DNA from: Anaerolineales bacterium
GTDB lineage: Bacteria > Chloroflexota > Anaerolineae > Anaerolineales > E44-bin32
Length of the DNA: 9,259 nt
Direction: 5' to 3'
Assembly: GCA_023250385.1 (NCBI GenBank)
Contig: JAHFAU010000072.1
Span: 1-9,259 of the forward strand
Of this stretch, positions 7,801 to 9,259 are shown piece by piece. Position 1 is the first letter of the stretch. Each line of letters starts with the position of its first letter. Position numbers and translations under genes: made by a program. Under the pieces are notes generated by a model, which saw only the letters and a program-made list of their open reading frames with translations, was not told the DNA's origin and did no database searches.

Positions 7801-8841
7801 CTATTTCCTTGGGGTCTTCTTCGCTGCCCGCTTTCTTGGCGCGGCCGGAGGTGCTGCAGCAGGCGGCGGTGCAGGTGCAGGGGCCGGCGCGGGCGCCGGA
7901 GCGTACTCTCGGGAGCCGAACCGGGTCAGCAGCACTGCACCCAGCGCAATCGCCACAACTACAAAGGCCACCATCCACCCCAAGCACGGGATCAGGCCGA
8001 TTCCGCCGACCACCAGGCTGAGCGCCAGGGTCCCGAGGCCAGCTGAGGCGGCGGGATGCAAGTGCCAATTGAAGGCCTTCACCAGCCGGTCGCCCACCTC
8101 TTTGCCGATCGCGATCCAACCGAACACTCCCCCCACGACCAGCAGCACCGCGGCCAGGAGGCTGACCGGACTCAGGATAATCGTGATTGCCAGGACAATC
8201 ACCAGCACCGGCGCCACCAGGAAGGTCAGCAGCCCCAGCCCACCGGACAGCACAGGCTGAGCGACCACCGCCCGGGCGGTGCGGGCCGTCGGCTCGGGCC
8301 AGAACATCACTACAATTGTGGCCAGCGCCGCGACCAGTAGGCTGCGCAGCCCGAACCACAGCACGTCGAGCACCGGTGAGAACCGAAATCTCATGACGTT
8401 CAACGGCCCGATTCGGGTCGTCGACGGGAATTTGAAACTAAACGGGAAGGAGAACGTATCGCCTGCAACGATTTCCCCTGCAATCGTTGAGCCAGGGGCC
8501 CGCTCGAGGGTCCCACCAAGGGTCACGGCGTTCCCGCCGATCGAAGCCTTGGGGCCTAGATGCGCGTTTCCGCCCAATAGTACTAGGTCGCCCTTCACCT
8601 GTCCGCCGATCGCCGCGTTGCCACCCATCAAGAAGACATTGCCTTCGACCAGTGATCCCTCATCCAGGTCCGCCGAGCCGCCGAAGATCACCAGATCGCC
8701 ATCGAGAACCTGCCCGCTTTTCAGGGTGAAGTCGCCTCCGATCACAACCTGGCCCTGCTCCGGCCGTCCGGCGAAGGCCGTCGCCGGGAAAGCCAGCATG
8801 GCGGCCAGTACCAGGACCGACACAGCAATTGATCTTTTCAT
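7801..8841 (-). CDS. Secreted bactofilin-like beta-solenoid protein with membrane domain and basic tail
   Basis: The 346-residue protein opens with a clear signal peptide (MKRSIAVSVLVLAAMLAFPATAFA, likely cleaved after Ala24). Residues 30-122 form five repeats of 17-19 residues, each like [DN]-x-V-x-x-GG-x-x-x-L, at 30-48, 49-67, 68-84, 85-103 and 104-122. This is the rung pattern of polymer-forming (bactofilin-type) beta-solenoids. Five likely membrane helices follow at about 159-181, 201-222, 225-246, 266-286 and 288-306. The C-terminus is an Ala-Pro tract (314-335) ending in a Lys/Arg-rich tail (336-346). Positively charged loops place the solenoid outside and the tail in the cytoplasm. 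I chose the ATG at 8841 because it starts the signal peptide and has GGAG 7 bases upstream; an upstream in-frame ATG at 8913 would bury the signal. Its role is unknown; an envelope scaffold or sensor is plausible. Confidence 0.82.
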   Translation of the reverse strand: MKRSIAVSVLVLAAMLAFPATAFAGRPEQGQVVIGGDFTLKSGQVLDGDLVIFGGSADLDEGSLVEGNVFLMGGNAAIGGQVKGDLVLLGGNAHLGPKASIGGNAVTLGGTLERAPGSTIAGEIVAGDTFSFPFSFKFPSTTRIGPLNVMRFRFSPVLDVLWFGLRSLLVAALATIVVMFWPEPTARTARAVVAQPVLSGGLGLLTFLVAPVLVIVLAITIILSPVSLLAAVLLVVGGVFGWIAIGKEVGDRLVKAFNWHLHPAASAGLGTLALSLVVGGIGLIPCLGWMVAFVVVAIALGAVLLTRFGSREYAPAPAPAPAPAPPPAAAPPAAPRKRAAKKTPRK

Positions 8842-8927
8842 TTTTCCGCTCCATTCGGTAAATCCGCAAAAGAGTAACGATAGAGTGCAGCGAACCAAAC
8901 CGCGCTTACCCATCCAATAGTGAGAGC

Positions 8928-8942
8928 GGCGGCCAGCCCGCC
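8928..8942 (-). terminator. GC-rich hairpin after the ABC exporter gene (weak terminator candidate)
   Basis: GGCGG at 8928-8932 and CCGCC at 8938-8942 form a 5-base-pair stem around a 5-base loop, 15 bases past the ABC transporter stop on the minus strand. The sequence after it (GCTCTCACTATTGG) is only mildly T-rich. Read-through into the solenoid gene is possible. The remainder of the 116-base gap shows no convincing promoter. Confidence 0.3.
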
Positions 8943-8957
8943 GGGCGTGGAGCCACT

Positions 8958-9259
8958 TCAGGCCGGAAGACGCTCGGGCCTGAATTGGGTTTCGTACAGT
9001 CGGCGGTACAGCCCGTCTCGGCTCAGCAGCTCTTGGTGGGCCCCTTGTTCGACCAGCCGCCCCTCATCGAGTACCAGAATCAGATCGGCACCGATAATCG
9101 TGCTCAGCCGATGGGCGATGACCAGCGAGGTTCGGCCCTTCATGACCTGCTCCATCGCCTCTTGGATCAGCGCCTCGGACTGAGAATCGAGGTGGCTGGT
9201 GGCCTCGTCCAGAATCAATACCCTTGGGTCTTTGAGCACCACCCGAGCGATCGCCACCC
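8958..9259 (-). CDS. ABC transporter ATP-binding domain (exporter type), C-terminal fragment
   Basis: The final 99 codons of a gene that begins beyond the right edge of the window. The fragment starts at VAIAR, the stretch just after the LSGGQ signature in ABC ATPases, so the signature and Walker A are outside. Visible elements, counted from that Val, are Walker B LILDE (14-18, Glu18 the catalytic base), the D-loop SHLD (21-24) and the switch His49 in VIAHRLST. The ending GRLVEQGAHQELLSRDGLYRRLYETQF is typical of exporters of the MsbA/LmrA kind, in which a membrane domain precedes the ATPase in the same chain. ATP hydrolysis at the membrane would drive export of an unknown substrate. The first visible GTG codon is internal, not a start. 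Confidence 0.92.
   Translation of the reverse strand, partial: VAIARVVLKDPRVLILDEATSHLDSQSEALIQEAMEQVMKGRTSLVIAHRLSTIIGADLILVLDEGRLVEQGAHQELLSRDGLYRRLYETQFRPERLPA

Noticed and set aside
7846..7902. GC-rich repetitive stretch (GCAGGTGCAGG-like)
   Set aside because: It is the coding sequence of the Ala-Pro tail, so the repetition reflects protein composition rather than a separate DNA repeat.
8279..8920. Plus-strand open frame opposite the solenoid protein gene
   Set aside because: It is Pro/Ser/Arg-rich, as expected from the reverse of repeat-rich GC coding sequence. The minus-strand frame has a signal peptide, rungs and membrane helices.

Overview
The window is GC-rich, densely packed bacterial chromosome carrying mostly housekeeping genes. 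I see no tRNA, rRNA, CRISPR array, insertion sequence or phage gene. Three features fit a Chloroflexota-like bacterium, though this is a by-eye impression of moderate to low confidence: the style of the DnaE protein with its C-terminal extension, a membrane-anchored bactofilin-like beta-solenoid protein, and a cobalamin-dependent acyl-CoA mutase split from its B12 subunit. Some other high-GC lineage remains possible.

Left end (1-1871). The first codons of a thiolase run leftward out of the window. Divergent from it is the large subunit of a methylmalonyl-CoA-mutase-family enzyme. The 80-120 bases between them hold an extended -10 promoter for the mutase, a weaker mirror-image candidate for the thiolase, and a small inverted repeat. 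Two substrate-pocket residues of the mutase (Phe89 and Gln207) are of the isobutyryl-CoA mutase type rather than the methylmalonyl-CoA mutase type. The B12-binding domain is absent and not encoded nearby, so it must act with a small subunit from elsewhere.

Middle (1874-7611). Everything here is on the minus strand. In transcription order it is dnaE (replicative DNA polymerase III alpha), a pfkA-family phosphofructokinase 17 bases downstream, then a gap of about 210 bases and a six-helix membrane protein of unknown function. That last gene converges on the mutase with only 2 bases between the stops. The phosphofructokinase carries the Asp/Lys pair that marks pyrophosphate-dependent enzymes. 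The dnaE product has an apparently complete PHP metal site, the polymerase carboxylates, a textbook clamp-binding motif and a C-terminal extension. A near-consensus -10 box lies 25 bases upstream of dnaE, and behind it is a cluster of short inverted repeats.

Right end (7741-9259, minus strand). A strong intrinsic terminator ends a gene for a secreted beta-solenoid (bactofilin-like) protein with five predicted membrane helices and an Ala-Pro / Lys-Arg tail. Upstream of it is the C-terminal end of an ABC exporter ATPase that enters from beyond the window.

I found no clearly new multi-gene system. The items most worth checking are the mutase specificity, the pyrophosphate-type phosphofructokinase co-transcribed with the replicative polymerase, the solenoid-membrane protein, and the Shine-Dalgarno sequence presented in a hairpin loop.
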